DNA of 64,000 nucleotides, from assembly GCA_034509735.1 (NCBI GenBank), contig JACGWO010000001.1:27283966-27347965 (forward strand), given 5' to 3'. Both the position numbers and the translations under genes were made by a program. The DNA is from Sesamum alatum. Lineage: Eukaryota; Streptophyta; Magnoliopsida; Lamiales; Pedaliaceae. The notes below the pieces were generated by a model. The model was not told where the DNA came from and made no database searches. It worked only from the letters and a program-made list of their open reading frames with translations. This document shows, in pieces, positions 55,138 to 64,000 of the stretch. Numbering within the stretch: the stretch's first letter is position 1; every line of letters begins with the position of its first letter.

Positions 55138-55188
55138 TTTGACCTAGTCAAAGTCCTAGTCAAACTAGTGTTTTGACCTAGTCAAAAC
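55138..55188 (-). promoter_or_regulatory. W-box-like TTGAC cluster upstream of element E TATA box
   Basis: Five TTGACY motifs on both strands within 51 bp (TTTGACTAGG, TTTTGACCTAG and their complements), 60-115 bp upstream of the TATA box. TTGACC/T is the core of WRKY factor binding sites. The cluster is present in most family I LTRs in the window. Binding is inferred. Confidence 0.5.
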
Positions 55189-56484
55189 GATCCTAGCCAT
55201 CCATCTCTCCCATTGATCTCAACCGTTGATTTAATTTAATTTAATGGAATATTTAAAACCTATTTAAATATTTCCAAGAGGCTAAAATAAATATAAATAT
55301 TATTTAAGCCCATTAAATAAATTCCTTTGATAAATCCAATTTATCAATTTAATTCCTTCTATCAAATAGAAAGAATTATTTCTCCAAGAAAAATAAAGGT
55401 TCCGATTAAATCTAATTTAATCATTCCTTCACTCCAATATTTAATTCCAAATTAAATATTTAATTGTGTGTGGATAGTGTGTGACTCTTTAGGTTCACCA
55501 TTCAGCTAGACTTGGTCGGATTCCTAGAATCCGTCCGTTACCATGGGTGGCCATCTAGCAACGGTCCATGGCACTAGAGACTAGGTGAAATATTCAGGGA
55601 TGAACATTTAGGCTCTAACAGTACGCTTGTCCTTCTGTCTTCGGTCTCATCACTTAGTGTCTAGGGCACGGATAACGCAGGTACCCATCTTGGACCTAAG
55701 TGTCGGTCTGTCCTCACTAAACGCCGCAAGGGAAACCTTCCCTTCTGTTCAGTCACTGTGGCCACAGTTTTAGGGACAAGACCTAGAGCATACATGAGAC
55801 TCAACTGTCAAAACCTATTGACAGGAGACAGATCCTTTCTTGGAAACTACTGTCACTTTGCACACCAGGACTGCACTAGACATGGCTTATGACTACCAAA
55901 GAGAATTCTGGCAATCTCTCACCATATCTAAGATACAGTTCTGATGTACAGGTAAACTCAGTAATTCCTCAAGTCAAAGGACTTGACCTGTACCGTTGGA
56001 ACCGGGAATACTCGTCATACCTTGCAGACCATACTCAAGGTCCTCCGTAAGACGGTTCCCACGAGTCACCTCAGTCAGCTGCATCCTAGCAGGCTAACCC
56101 ACTAACACTGCTTAGACGATCCTCGTCACCCGTCGATGAAACACGACAGCAGATGCTTAGTGCAAGTCTCAAATGGAATCCCGGTACCCATTTTCGGGAT
56201 TCCTTGACTTGGAGATTTCCGGACTGATTCGGGAAGACTGATTTCATGGACCTACCTCCAAGCGTAGTCCCAGTCCCTGAAATTGATGCTCAGTCCGTGG
56301 GCTTTGTTTGCGTAGTGAACAGATATAGAAAAATGGGTGCAAGTGAACACAAACAAAGTAATGCCAAATGAAAATTCACTTCTTTATTCATTAATGATTC
56401 ATCAAAACACTTATAATTGTCCAGACATAGGTTACATATACCCGCCAAAAATTGGCTTACATGGTCACCTATTCTAACAGTTAG

Positions 56485-57431
56485 AATGTTAGGTGACACA
56501 AAAGTATGGTTATCCACACAATTTTCCATGAAGGATTTGGGTGAAGTTTCTTACATTCTAGGCATCCAGATTGTCAGGGACAGATCTAAGAGAATATTAG
56601 GACTAACCCAGAACTTGTATGTGGAGAAAATCTGTAAAAGATTTAACGTGGATAACTCCAAACGAGGTTTCCTTCCCATGAGGCATGGGATCAAGTTGCC
56701 AAGAAACAGACTCCCAAGACTGATGAGGAACTTGAAAGGATGAAGACCATCCCTTATGCTTCTGCCGTGGGTAGCATCCAATACGTCGTCCACTGCACGA
56801 GGCCTGACATCGCTTACGCCTTGAGTGTAACTAGTAGATATCACTCCTGTGCAGGCGAGACACATTGGAGTGCAGTCAAGAGCATCATTAAGTACCTGAG
56901 AAGGACTAAGGATATATTCCTGGTCTATGGCAATAAGAGTTGATTCAGGAAGGCTTTAGCGACGCTAACTTCCAGACGGACGACGACAATGCCAAGTCTC
57001 AATTAGGCTATGTGTTCAGACTCAATGGTGGTATGGTGGCTTGAAAAAATTCCAAGTAGGAAACCACAACTGATTCCACCACTGAGGTCGAATACATAGC
57101 AGCTTCAGAAGCTGCTAAGGAAGCGGTCTGGATGAGAAACAACATCCAAGAGTTCGGTGTGGTGCCTAGCATTGCCGAGCCCGTTGTTATCTTCTGTGAT
57201 AACAACGGAGCAATATCGCAAGCAAAGGAACCAAGATCTCATCATCGATTCAAGAACACACTTAGACGCTACCACCTTTTAACGGAAATGGTAGGAAGAG
57301 GTGACGTTCGGATGGACCGAGTCAGCTCAGCAGACAACACAGCAGATCCATTAACAAAGTCTATGTCACAAATTGCTCACAAGCAACATCTTGAAAAGAT
57401 GGGGATAAGGCATATGGGCGATTGGCTTTAG
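56485..57431 (+). pseudogene. Element F RT C-terminal half and RNase H
   Basis: Continuation of F pol beyond element E: RMLGDTKVWLSTQFSMKDLG, VSYILGIQIVRDRSKRILGL, a frame loss at about 56700, IQYVVHCTRPDIAYALSVTSRYHSCAGETHW (56740-56943), then RNase H with the TTEVEYIAASEAAKEAVW region (Glu of TEAE replaced by Val) and 57132-57431 reading VVIFCDNNGAI, RGDVRMDRV, SADNTADPLTK and MGDWL with its stop. Several stops and a Trp-to-stop change near 57045. Non-functional. Confidence 0.85.
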
Positions 57432-57445
57432 GTCAAGTGGGAGAT
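57432..57445 (+). other. Element F polypurine tract
   Basis: TCAAGTGGGAGAT directly before the 3' LTR start at 57446; same sequence as in element E. Confidence 0.85.
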
Positions 57446-57556
57446 TGTTAGAATAGGTGACCGTGAAGCGAATCTGATTGTGCTTATGTCACCTATGTCT
57501 GACAGTTTCGGTGTTTTAATAATTATTATGATGAGAAAGTCATATTCATATGGCAT

Positions 57557-57608
<52 letters not shown>

Positions 57609-58953
57609 CTTTGTTTGTGTTCACTTACTACTTTATATTATTAATTGTTCAATGCTCAAGCAAAGCCCACAGACCGAAACGTCAATCCAAGAAACTGGAC
57701 TGCGCATACGATGGCAGGTCATGAAATCAGTTTATGTGGATCGGTCTGAAACACTCTAAGTCAAGGGAACTTGAGCTAGAGTACCGAGAACCAGTTTGAG
57801 ACTTGCACTAAGTGATTGCAGTCGTGTTTCATCGACAAGTGACAAGGTTCGTCCATGCAATGTTAGTGGGTCAGCCAACTAGGTTCCAGCTGGCTGAGGT
57901 GGCTCATGGGAATCATCGTATGAAAGACCTTGAGTAGGGTCGGTCGGTATGGCTTGTATTCCCGATTCCGGCAGTACGGGTTTGATCCTAAGACTTGAGG
58001 GACTACTGTGGTCATATACACACCATGCATGTGTCCTAGGTTTGGCAAAAGACTACCAAGTCGACAGACTCGGTTGTCATAATCCCTATCTAGTGCAGTC
58101 AAGATGTGTAGTGCGGACAGTAGGTCATAAGAGAGGATCCGTCTCTTGTCAAAAGGATTGACGGTAATGTCTCACTTTTACTCTGAGACTCGTCCTCCAT
58201 AAATCTATGGCCACAACGACTGAATAATAGGATGGGATCCCTGTGACGTTTAGTGTGGACGAACCAAGGCTTAAGTCAAGAATGGGTACCAACGTCCTAA
58301 AGGTCCATACCCTATACTATAGCAGTGAGATAGTAGATGGAAGGATAAACGTATTGGAGAGCCTAAATGTTCAGGCCATAATATTCACCTAGTCTCTAGT
58401 GTCATGGATTGTTGCCAGACAACCACCAACCCATGGTGACGGATGAATCCGCTTCATGAGATGAATGGAGATTCGGCGAAGCTAGCTGAGGGTGAACCTA
58501 AAGAGTCACACACAATCCACCGGTAACAAAAGAATTAATTTAGAATTAATCTCGGGAGGTGGAAAATTTTAATTAGATTAAATTGGTTCCCCTTTTCTTG
58601 GACTGTTGATTTCTTTAATTAAATTAAATGGAATTAACCCATAAATAAGATAATTAGAAATGAGGGAATGGGCTTAAAATAAATAAATATTAATTATTTA
58701 AAGCCCTATGGATTATTTGAATAAGATTTAAATATTTCAAAAAATAATCCATCAAGATGATGGACGGACGAGATTGAAGTAGAAAGATGAACGGTCAAGA
58801 TTAGTTTGACTAAGTCCAAATCCTAATTTGACTAGGATTTGACTAGGTCAAAATTCTAGTCAAAGTGTGCCTCTTAATTAGAGTTTGAAGAGGAATAGGA
58901 GTATTCTTCTTCTATAAATACTCATAGAATCACACACACACACACCCCACCGA

Positions 58954-58990
<37 letters not shown>

Positions 58991-59459
58991 CCCTCTCTCC
59001 CTTTTCTCCAAGAAAAGCCTAGTTCCTTGTTTGATACAAGTGGACACTAGACGGATTGATCACGTTAATTAATAACGCTTGGTCGATTCGTCCTGCCTAT
59101 ACACTCTTGATTTCTTGCTAGCACGGGAGAACTAGTAGGATTGTATGGACTCTTTAGAGGGTTCCTATCTTGGAATCTTTTGTGGCAAAACGTGGAACAA
59201 CGCATGTAGTGGTACGAAGATAAAACTACGACCTGGTAGGTCTTAATTTTATTTTTTCGTTTCCACCCTATGGCCACCATGATATTGCATGTTTACTTTG
59301 ATCATGAGATACACCAAACACCCGGGAGGTTCAAGGGAACACCCCTTGAACGTGTATTTACGTTTCAGTATAAGCATGTTTTATTTTTTCATGTTTTTTT
59401 TATTTATATCGCGCTTCCGCATTCGCGCTCCTCCCGAGATGATCCACAACTATCTTTCC
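57446..59459 (+). repeat. Element F 3' LTR
   Basis: 2014 bp, TGTTAGAATAGG to AACTATCTTTCC. The last base is C where all relatives have A, so the terminal CA is lost. An (AG)n run (57559-57605) absent from the 5' LTR accounts for the greater length. TATAAATA is at 58913-58920 and a (TC)n run at 58956-58988. It is followed by the duplication CATGG. Confidence 0.92.
57559..57605. repeat. (AG)n microsatellite in element F 3' LTR
   Basis: About 23 AG units inserted after TATGGCATAA. The 5' LTR has ATTTGGCTTAAACAC here with no repeat, so the expansion arose after integration. Confidence 0.95.
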
Positions 59460-60328
59460 CATGGCACTAGAGACTAGATGAATGTTGGCGTGATCATTTA
59501 GGCTCCCGAGTTCCATACAGGTAGGGTCCTCCATCTATCGTCCCGGCCTTAGTTTAAGGCATCGAATCGGGCATCGGTCGCCATCCTAGACTAGCTACTA
59601 TGCTAAATACTTGAGATTGCGTTTGCTCCATTGTACGACATAGGAAACCATTTCCTATTCGACCAATTACTATGGGCATAGATTTTAAGAGCATGAACGC
59701 GTCTCCAAGTACATAAGAGATACCATTGTCACATACTGATGGGGGACAGATTCTCTTCCTAGACCCCACCGTCCTCACTACACATTCTGACTGCACTGGA
59801 CAAGGCCTATAATGATCATGTCCTTAACATGGTCACCTCTCGTCAAATCCAAGATACAGACACTTTATGTATGTGACTGTCATGGTTTCTCAAGTCTGAG
59901 GACTACTCCCTTATTATCATAGTTCAGTCAGTTCGAGAATCAGTCAACCAACCCAATAAGATCGCATAGACATCCAACGTCTATTACCAATGAAACATAG
60001 GACTCATCCGATTTAGCCCAACTCTCTATAGGATTCTCGATGCCCAGTCTCGAGGTCATCGACTTGGAACATTTCGGACCAACCCTCATAAGTTGGTTTC
60101 GTAGCTGCCATCCAATAGCAGCCCAGCTACATAGGTTATCCAATTGGTCTGTGGGCATCTATTGTGACGTTAAAGCATTGTTTAACATAATCAGTAGGTA
60201 CAACAGATACATATGCCAAGGATGAATATTTTCCATATTCATCAAGACAATATCCACTTTAATAAAGATTGCTTGAATGGTTCCCAAAACTGCCAATCGA
60301 ATTATCTTTTTGGTCACCTATTCCAACA

Positions 60329-62198
60329 ATCTCCTACTTGACCTAAAGCTAATCACCTATGTCTTTCAAATTAATCTGATCATGAGCAATCTGCAAGATT
60401 GTCTTGGTCTCACGGGTCAACAGTAATTTTTGCCAACGTGATGCGGTCTAACCGCACGTCACATCTTCCTACAGTCGCTCCAAGTAGATGGTGGTGTCTA
60501 ATAATTTTTCTTGGATCCATAATAAGATCTCGGGCCCTTTTAGCTTATGCTCACAACGTAATTGTTATCCTCCAAGGTAACTACTGGCTCATTCATGCTA
60601 GGCACCACACCCAACCATTGGGTGTAGTTTTTCCATCCAAACTACTTTCCAGAGCAAATTCTAAAGTCGTTATACATTCAACTTTCATGATCAAATCCGA
60701 TGTGGTATCCCCCTTGGAACTTTTCCAAGCCGCCACATTCACCATGAAGTCCGAACGTACATAATTATTGAGACTAAATATTATTCACATGATATTGGAA
60801 GCTAGTATCGTTATTGTCTTCCAGCTTGCGCTATGAATAGGAATTCAATTCCTTTCATGGAGAATTGAGTGAATAACGCTCATGTTTTTTAATGTTCCTT
60901 AACTTCTCTATATCATTCCAAATGATGAAGATGTTTAACATCTAAAATACTAGGAACACAACTAAGCTCCCACTAACCTTTTAGCTCATTCTTGACTAGG
61001 CCATACACCTTACGACCTTATCAGAACGAATATCCCAGATACAGGACGCTCAAACCTAGTTTGAACTCCTTCATGGATCTCATGGCTCCAAGCTATTCAT
61101 CTCAACTAATGTCCCACACTGCTTCTCCTTGTCCGGTCATACTCAAAAAATCGTACCTCTCAGGTGACAAGAGTTTTTCTGACTAGAGTATAGTCAGTGA
61201 AAGAATCGATTACAAATGATGTTTCCTTTATTCTATTGAGACATCGCTCTGCTTGATTTCTCAAGGAGCTAGTCCTCACGTGGGTTATCCTCTGAAATCT
61301 AATGTCTTTTGGGATAACCTATGAACCTATAACCCAATTTGCCTCCTACTAGTCCCTTGACATATATGGGACCATCCCATATACTCAAGTACTGTGTAGA
61401 ATACAGGCTGTCAAACAATATCCAATATGGTGTTTAGATAACGATTTTAAGAAAATGCTATATTTTTTCAACTCGGCAACTTTTCAAAAGTCCATGTAAT
61501 GGGCCAAGGTAATTAAGTGAAACACCGATCGAACCATGTCCAATAAATTTTGATTTCTCCTTTATCAGAGGTAGTTCAACAATGTCCCTTCTAGGAAGAA
61601 TTTCACTGAGTGAAAATTCCATTCTCATTTAGATATTTCAAGAACCCCCACTAAATACACACCACCTCGATATAATTGAAGTGTTTTAATTTGCAACAAG
61701 TTTAGTTCTCCACTTCAAGTCTAATTCCCTGAACCTTCCAAAGGTCCTTAGACTTGTGAACCCTCTATTGGTCCTGTATATTTAGTGACCTGCAGATATC
61801 TAACTGGATCCAATCCAACAGACCATTTGGAAAGCATACTTTGTCCTAACAAAAACTTCATGGCCTTTCTTCCTTCTCAGGAAGGATACGTAAGCTAGTA
61901 AACTCAAGTTGCCTATTTCTAAACTCTTTGAATCTAACAACCTCCCTATCCTAACTAGAGGATTATGGCCTAGCTTGTGCATGCCAAATTTTGTAGGTTT
62001 ATTCTTGATCATCCGTTATGCCCTTGACCTTTCACAATCCAATTATAAGGTAGAGTAACAAAACTATGCAAATAACCCAGCAGACATATCGTCAAATATA
62101 AAGGACTTTTATTGATCAAATATGTAATTCAAATTGTCCAACAATAACAAAAACGTAGTTTGATCATGCGAGGTTAGATAATTGTATCTTATCCTAAC
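60329..62198 (-). pseudogene. Family III copia pol remnant
   Basis: Highly degenerate minus-strand pol. Next to the LTR is polypurine tract CTCCTACTTGACC (60330-60342). Then RNase H-like sequence with TGGGTGTGGTGCCTAGCATGA and AACAATTACG-type motifs (60400-60780). Short RT traces follow (GGAGCTTAGTTGTGTTCCTAGTATT at about 60945-60975). Then the RT-start and linker traces, integrase-like sequence (61340-61990, for example GGCCATGAAGTTTTTG and the HKLGH segment at about 61975), and the protease linker to 62198. No open frame over 80 codons; RT is mostly deleted. Identified by position and nucleotide similarity to E and C. Confidence 0.65.
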
Positions 62199-64000
62199 TG
62201 TTAGAATAGGTGAGCAGAAAGCCAATTGGATTGGCGATTTTGGGTACTATTTAGCAATCTTTATTAAAGTAATATTGACTTGTTGGATATAGTAAGTATT
62301 CTTTCATGGCTATGTGTTTGTTGTGCTTACTGATTACATTAAACAGCGTTTTAACGCCACAACAAATATCCACAGACCAATTAGATAATCTATGTAATTC
62401 GACTGCACATTGGAGAGCTGTATGAAACCAAATTTTGAGGGTTGTTCTAAAACATTCCAAGTCGAGCCAACTGAAATAACTCATGGGAGTCGTCATATGG
62501 AAGACTTGGAGGCTTGATCGGTATGATTGGAGCTCCCCGGCTCCAATAGTACGAGATTAGTCCTCGGACTTAAGGAACCATGGCAGTAACATGCATATAA
62601 TTGTTATGTCTTGAATTTGATAAACTATGTTTGTATCTGGGATGTGTTCATTATAAGCCTTGTTCAGTGCAGGGGAAGTATGTAGTGAGGACGGTGGGTT
62701 CCAAAATAGGATCTCTCACCTGTAAGTACATGACAGTCGAGTCTCTTATACGCTTTGAGATGGTTTAAGCTCTTTGTGTCTATCGTCACAACAATTGGTC
62801 GAGTAGGGAACGGTTTCCTACATCGATTAATAAGGCAAACGCGTCTCGAGTTATTAAGCATAGTTGTCTAGTCAAGGATGGGAACCGACTCCCGATTTCA
62901 TGCCTTAGACTTAGATCGGAGATAGTTGATGGAAGGACCGTACTCGTATAGAACTCGGGAACCTAAATGTTTACACCAACATTCACCTAGTCTCTAGTGT
63001 CATGGACCGTTGCTAGATGGCCAACCATGGTGATGGGCGTTTCTCGATTAATGGTTAACTGGAAAACAATTGATTAAGTTGGATTTAACTGATCAATTAT
63101 GTTGGACACAAGCCCAAGTCTAGCTGAGAGTGAACCTAAAGAGTCACACACAAATCACAATGAAATTAGTAGGTATAATTTGGAATTAATTCTAGAAGAA
63201 TCGAATTAATTTAATTAGATTAGTTAATTTATTGGGAAATTCATTTGATGAATAGTACAAGAATTAATTAATTGGATTAGTTAATTTTTGGGCTCAGAAC
63301 ATTTAAATTAATTGGATTAGTTTATCGGGTTTGGCTTAATTAATTGATTGGATCAATTAATTAGAGTTTGGACTTGTGTTTATTTAATTGGATTAAGTAA
63401 ACCATTGGGCTTCAATTGGATTGAAATTAATTAGATTAATAAATGCCCAATAGACTTTTGTTTGGACTTAATTTAATGTGATTAAATATAGGTCCAAAAC
63501 TTAGTCCAAGTCCGTGAGATTTTGCAAGTTAGAGCAAGTTAAAAGAGGTGTTGGAACTCCTCCAAAGATGGACACATGTGGCCGGCCATGATGAAGTTTT
63601 CTTTAGGTGGTTTTGTGCTATCATGGTTTGTGGTTGTGCAAGTAGTGTGTATGTGTAGGTTACCATGGAGGTTATTTTCAAGTTGAATTTTGAATTCAAA
63701 CTAAGCTACTACACAAAACTATACACACCAGACTTGAATGATTTCACATGTTAACTTGCTTCTTGAAGAACTTAGCCAAACATTCTAAAAATCTCTGCCA
63801 GTCTCTCTCCTAATGTGTTCATACCTTTTGAAAAGAATTGAACCAAAAACATTTCAAAAGCACTAATGGATAGTGTTTATTTGGAGTTGTTTGTTTTCTC
63901 TTCATTTTCTCTAGAACTATCTAGCAATAGTATAGAGATCTCTTCCTATGTGTGGTGTCGACACCTTTAGAGGGATTTTCCATTGAATTCTCAAAGTGAA
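62199..64000 (+). mobile_element. Family III LTR, plus orientation, running off the window
   Basis: Starts TGTTAGAATAGGTGAGCAGAAAGCC at 62199 inside the family III pol remnant (left flank CTAAC, 62194-62198). It matches the reverse complement of the family III LTR pieces (60328-59465, then 38961-38666) through the GTCATGGACCGTTGCTAGATGG block (62998-63019) and GAACCTAAAGAGTCACACAC (63132-63151). It continues through an AT-rich U3 with repeated AATTGGATTA words (63190-63480). No LTR end by 64000. I see no gene in it. It is either a solo LTR or the 5' LTR of another element. Confidence 0.75.

Larger units (their letters stand above)
46053..56479 (-). mobile_element. Element E: young, nearly intact family I copia retrotransposon
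   Basis: Minus-strand element of 10427 bp inserted in element F RT, with perfect 5-bp duplication GTTAG (46048-46052 and 56480-56484). Two LTRs of exactly 1989 bp (46053-48041 and 54491-56479); reading them side by side I found two differences. Polypurine tract 48042-48055, pol and gag on two long open stretches overlapping by 16 bp, leader with a 640-bp GC-rich island, primer site 54478-54489. The only coding defect I see is one missing base in integrase at about 50236. It is the most recent insertion in the window. Confidence 0.97.
54491..56479 (-). repeat. Element E 5' LTR
   Basis: 1989 bp, same ends as the 3' LTR. It holds the element's promoter on the minus strand: TTGAC cluster 55138-55188, TATA box 55072-55079, CA/CT-rich presumed transcript start region 54961-55033. 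It also carries the U3 palindrome 55404-55422 and the cross-family block (GTGACTCTTTAGGTTCACC at about 55481, CTAGCAACGGTCCATGGCACTAG at about 55555). Confidence 0.96.
38967..59459 (+). mobile_element. Element F: family I copia retrotransposon, complete but degenerate, carrying element E
   Basis: Plus-strand element: 5' LTR 38967-40964, primer site 40966-40977, leader, gag start 43022, protease, integrase, RT to 46052, element E inserted, RT/RNase H from 56485 to 57431, polypurine tract, 3' LTR 57446-59459. The 5-bp duplication CATGG lies at 38962-38966 and 59460-59464. Without E the element is about 10.06 kb. Its LTRs differ at roughly one position in ten in their first 110 bp, so it is old. 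The coding region has many stops. Confidence 0.95.
38666..60328 (-). mobile_element. Family III LTR, split by element F
   Basis: Minus-orientation LTR remnant in two pieces, 38666-38961 and 59465-60328, ending CACCTATTCCAACA next to a polypurine tract (CTCCTACTTGACC). It is the 3' LTR of the degenerate family III element whose pol follows at 60329. The shared block GACTCTTTAGGTTCACCCTCAGC is at 38829-38852. The two pieces join at CATGG, duplicated by F's insertion (38962-38966 and 59460-59464). The left part is missing. Confidence 0.75.

Noticed and set aside
38967..59459. A plant pararetrovirus or a gypsy/envelope-bearing element
   Set aside because: Domain order is integrase before RT (copia). 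There are LTRs with 5-bp duplications, and no movement, coat or envelope-like reading was seen.
63190..63480. Matrix attachment region or replication origin in the AT-rich AATTGGATTA repeats
   Set aside because: The same AT-rich pattern is normal for U3 of all LTRs in this window, so no separate function is supported.

Overview
This is repeat-only plant nuclear DNA. I find no host gene, rRNA, tRNA gene or CRISPR array. Almost every base belongs to Ty1/copia LTR retrotransposons nested in one another, plus one CACTA (En/Spm-type) DNA transposon remnant. Evidence for a flowering-plant genome: copia gag-pol with the order gag, zinc knuckle, protease, integrase, RT, RNase H; primer sites matching plant initiator-Met tRNA (TGGTATCAGAGC); 5-bp target-site duplications (TSDs); and the plant CACTA terminus CACTACAAGAAATT. 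I cannot name the species.

Three related LTR families occur. Family I has LTRs of about 1.95-2.13 kb, ending TGTTAGAATAGGTGACC at one side and ATCTTTCA or GGCTTTCA at the other. It includes elements B, D, E and F and solo LTRs at 1678-3674, 26511-28502 and 36270-38398. Family II has LTRs of about 2.23 kb. It includes element C, the solo LTR 23074-25301, a broken LTR at 35025-38665, and probably element A. Family III is old and degenerate: LTR pieces at 38666-38961 and 59465-60328, pol remnant 60329-62198, and an opposite-strand LTR from 62199 to the window end.

Layout from left to right. 1-4996: element A (minus), broken by a solo LTR. 4997-13900: element B (minus), right LTR truncated. 13901-20579: element C (minus), left end missing. 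20580-32802: element D (minus), split by two solo LTRs and lacking its left end. 32803-35024: 3' part of a CACTA element, with striking inverted repeats. 35025-38665: family II LTR fragment split by a solo LTR. 38666-60328: family III LTR split by element F (plus, 38967-59459). F is itself split by the very young element E (minus, 46053-56479). 60329-64000: family III pol remnant and another LTR.

E is the only nearly intact element. It has two 1989-bp LTRs with two differences that I found by eye, a perfect TSD (GTTAG), a primer site, a polypurine tract and full coding capacity, broken only by one missing base inside integrase. All other gag-pol copies carry many stops and frameshifts. The least expected structure is in the long family I leaders (about 2 kb between primer site and gag). 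Each has an approximately 440-640 bp island of extreme GC content made of repeated stem-loop units whose stems change in a compensating way. I saw nothing resembling a new defence or metabolic system; that leader array is the best candidate for undescribed biology.
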